Positions 61,116-64,000 of a stretch of DNA of 64,000 nt are shown one piece after another. Below the pieces are notes generated by a model. It did no database searches, was not told the DNA's origin, and worked only from the letters and a program-made list of their open reading frames with translations. This DNA comes from Trichoplax sp. H2 (lineage: Eukaryota; Placozoa; Uniplacotomia; Trichoplacea), in NCBI GenBank assembly GCA_003344405.1, contig NOWV01000170.1, forward strand, positions 62,001 to 126,000. Reading direction: 5' to 3'. Made by a program: the position numbers and the translations under genes. Position 1 is the stretch's first letter. Each line of letters opens with the position of its first letter.

Positions 61116-64000
61116 ATGAACGACAACGAAACTCAAGGTTTACCTCAAGCTGAGAACACAGTTAGCGTAAGTTGTTCGTTGCTGTTAATCGGCAGCTCAC
61201 CTTGCTCATATTACTCGGCCTGAATTTCTTATATAGTATTCCTTTTTGGGGCGGCAGTCTACTTTACAAAGGATTAACTCTGTAACAAGCTAAAAGAACT
61301 ACGCTTAATACTGTATACATACTGTATTGCTAGTAAAGAAATCATTCAAATATTGACCCTACGTCTTTTATCAGTCACCTCATCCTACATCCCAATCATC
61401 TTTAGGCTGTTAATACTGTAAATGATAATTGCTTCAAGACCCTGGATTTAAAATTGCAAACACATTACTGTAGTATCAACAGGCATACATTCACAAATTT
61501 ACATGGCATAGTTTTGTATAATCGAGGTTGATATGGTTTATATCATCTGATCAACTAGTCTAATAACCAACAAATTGTGAGATGTTATAAATTGAATCAC
61601 ATTAATGGTAGTATTAAGAAAAATCCACTGATAGAAATATTAACACGTATTAATATTAAAATATGATAAAAAGTTAAATCAAGTACATGCACAATGCAAA
61701 TGCTAGCAGTATGTACGACGGTATATGAACCAACCTTGAACCTGCTATGTAGCCTGCAAATATTACAGCAAAACTATCGCACCAATTGTTTATTAATAAT
61801 ATCAAATGCTTTTATATCTATGTAATATGTTGTGATGATTTTGCTAATGTGGTGTTGCTTCAACCAATCATGACAGTATTCATTCAAGAATGTCATCAAG
61901 CTCTTCACAAATAAACATTCGGTACGTAATTATGATGGCTAAGACCATTTAACTACATTAAATAGCTATGCATCTATCAAATAGAAGACATAAGCGTGTT
62001 ATCATTGATGTAAAATATTGTATCTTACATACTGTAGTAAAACACAGTAATATTTATTATTTAGAAAATGTTACTAAATACACTAACTTTAAAAGTATAC
62101 ATCTAACCAGATCAGAATAAGCTATTGATCACTTTTACTTGAAAATTACTTTTTTGAATGATATTAAAGAATATCTTACTGATCTTCAAAATCAACTTGA
62201 ATATAAATAACATAGGATGATCTATACGAAAGGCATAATTTTGCTGTGAAACGAATTTGTAAACAGTTTGGCGATGGATTCGTATCTTTTACTACACACT
62301 TTATGACAATCAGAATAGATGCTTTTATTTATTAGGAGATTTGCTCATCATTGTTTGACCATTTAGAATTCTTAACCAAAATTTCAGTATATGCATGATT
62401 TAGCTGACATTTGTAAGGTCTTAAATTTATGCAACGAAAGAATGCCAAAAGTCCCAGAATATGAAGAAGCAATTCATAATATCATCCGTTTGTGCAGGTA
62501 TCGATCAACTGAATCATTTAATCCTCATAATAAGATGTGTTTAAATTAGAATATATTAAATTAATTTGAAATTTGTTACATTTTTGCAGCAAACCTTTCG
62601 CGAAGAAAAGATACTCCGATGAATTAACCTATAAAGACAATGTGGTTGATATCATTATAGAAATTGGTACGATGAGATTTCGAGCACAAGCTAATTTTAT
62701 TATCTATACTGTAATAAATTCTACAACTATAACATTATATGTATAATACTTCTTATAGGCAAATCATTACTCCAAGACAATGCAATTGTCCGTCGACAAG
62801 CCTGTAAAACTCTCATGAAATTCGTTACTAGTAAACGTGAAGATCAAGGTACTGCGAATCAAGATTCCATTTTAAGTTAACTTAATCCTGGTTTTACACT
62901 AATGATGCCATTAAAAGTAGCATTAATATTAGCTAAAAAAATTCTTTTATTTGATATAGACTGGATCACGTCACAAGACTACATAGAATTTATAATTATA
63001 AAGTCTGAAATGTCAGTGACAGCTATTTCAGCATTATCTGTAACAAAGGAGTATGACATACTTTGCGATCTCCTGGAATTGACGCTATACCTATCATATT
63101 CCGGTAAAAGTGCCCTAATTGTAATAACGGAGCTTTAGCTATTATCAAATTTAATTTTTCGCTTACTGTGATTACCATCTGTCTTATAAATAGCTGAGAA
63201 CTGCTTAGAAATGCTGTCTGCAAAAGCACCACGTCAAATCTTTGCTATTCTAAACACTGATGATCCTTCGCAACGGTAAAGACTAACTGTTTAGTATTTG
63301 GTTAATGAATATTTTCCTACACCGCAGCTTTCAAAATTATTTGCCTGTTTAGTAAGCAAATTTAAAACTTTTCCTACTTAGAATTCTTTTTAAAAGTACG
63401 GAAATAATTTGGAACCTACTTGAGTTAGGTTCTGGAGAAGAGGTATGAAACGACTGTCGATAAGATATGTGTATACGCGCAAATTAAATTTACTTATCTC
63501 CATTATTCTAATTATTACACATTTTTGATAATCATTTTAAATTTTGGCAAATTCATAGCTTGCTCAACAGCTTAATTGCATAACTTGTATTAGGTAAGTT
63601 CGTACTGCAATATAACGACTATATTATGCACTATATAGCTAATGCTGAAGTAATTAATTTTTAACGAAATGTTTTATAGAGCTGCTTAAGTTGATTACAT
63701 TTAAATATCTTTCTAATTTCACAATTTAGCGAACTAAAGAAGGCCTTACTCAAACTAATCCAGTCAGGAAGTAGTAATGCTGATCGTCAACTACGGTAAA
63801 ATGCACAAAACTTTTACAGTTTTTAATGATGTCAGAGAGGGGCTACTTCATAATATTGTCATCGCTAATGAAATAGGAACGATCTAATGGTCATTGCCAA
63901 TCTAATTGCTAATCAGAATCCATTTGTACCATTTGTGGTAAGTTAAATTAACCTAATATCCGTTTAAAACTCATCGTTAAAATTAAGATACGATACTTGA
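61116..64000 (+). CDS. CFAP69: CFAP69, cilia- and flagella-associated protein, 5' part
   Basis: Armadillo/HEAT-like axonemal protein; in mammals it is needed for sperm flagella and olfactory cilia. Exons: 61116-61166, 61877-61921, 62216-62281, 62388-62497, 62590-62666, 62759-62848, 62960-63103, 63194-63275, 63382-63442, 63559-63593, 63730-63795, 63877-63937; the last ends at a GTAAGT donor and the gene runs out of the window. Phases agree (296 codons). Family-like stretches: KNVIKLF, DLADICKVLNLC, AIHNIIRLC, KKRYSDELTY, KSTEIIWNLLE, LAQQLN, and DRQLRNDLMVIANLIANQNP. These follow the order of the human protein without gaps. Exon 7 (62960-63103) is less conserved but lies where the family has a matching segment. 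The first exon is short and its ATG is the only one fitting the phase. Confidence 0.9.

Overview
This is a stretch of animal nuclear DNA. It is AT-rich, the genes are split by many short GT-AG introns, and there are no bacterial operons, tRNA/rRNA genes or CRISPR arrays. Gene content (an ERdj5 orthologue ending in HDEL, glycerol kinase 5, an SLC38 transporter, TSEN2, DCAKD, GalNAc-transferase, transformer-2, calaxin, CFAP69) is metazoan. The small dense genes, the AT-rich composition and the near-human protein architectures suggest a placozoan (Trichoplax/Hoilungia-like). That assignment is inference from style, not proof. I rebuilt exon structures by hand from reading frame, splice sites, phase continuity and remembered family motifs; exon lists are given inside each entry.

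Layout, left to right. 1-1718 (+): the 3' end of a WD-repeat protein whose tail looks like a farnesylation signal. 1719-5922: gene-free, with two tandem-repeat families. 5923-13131 (+): ERdj5/DNAJC10, 22 exons. 13132-16990: nothing coding. 16991-19228 (-): a single-exon secreted lipase-like protein lacking the nucleophile serine. 19229-24607: gene-free, with ~200-bp repeats carrying telomere-like TTAGGG units. 24608-29093 (+): SLC38A11-like amino-acid transporter, 16 exons, convergent with 29699-35354 (-): glycerol kinase 5, 16 exons, one of them with a GC donor. 36623-37638: six copies of a 169-bp satellite. 38200-39625 (+): calaxin, convergent with 40032-41563 (-): tRNA-splicing endonuclease subunit TSEN2. 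42460-44140 (+): dephospho-CoA kinase DCAKD, divergent from TSEN2 and convergent with 44433-45581 (-): a membrane SDR that has lost its catalytic residues. 46929-51053 (-): polypeptide GalNAc-transferase with ricin-type lectin domain. 53982-55409 (-): transformer-2-type SR splicing factor, first exon not found. 55410-61115: gene-free, rich in repeats and hairpins. 61116 to beyond the right edge (+): CFAP69, 5' part.

The genes do not form one pathway. Two themes recur: the secretory pathway (ERdj5, lipase-like protein, GALNT) and motile cilia (calaxin and CFAP69, both axonemal in other animals). RNA processing is represented by TSEN2 and TRA2. I found no convincing novel multi-gene system. The best leads are the two probable pseudoenzymes, the CaaX-tailed WD protein, the altered ERdj5 active sites, and the repeat/palindrome structures in the gene-free gaps.
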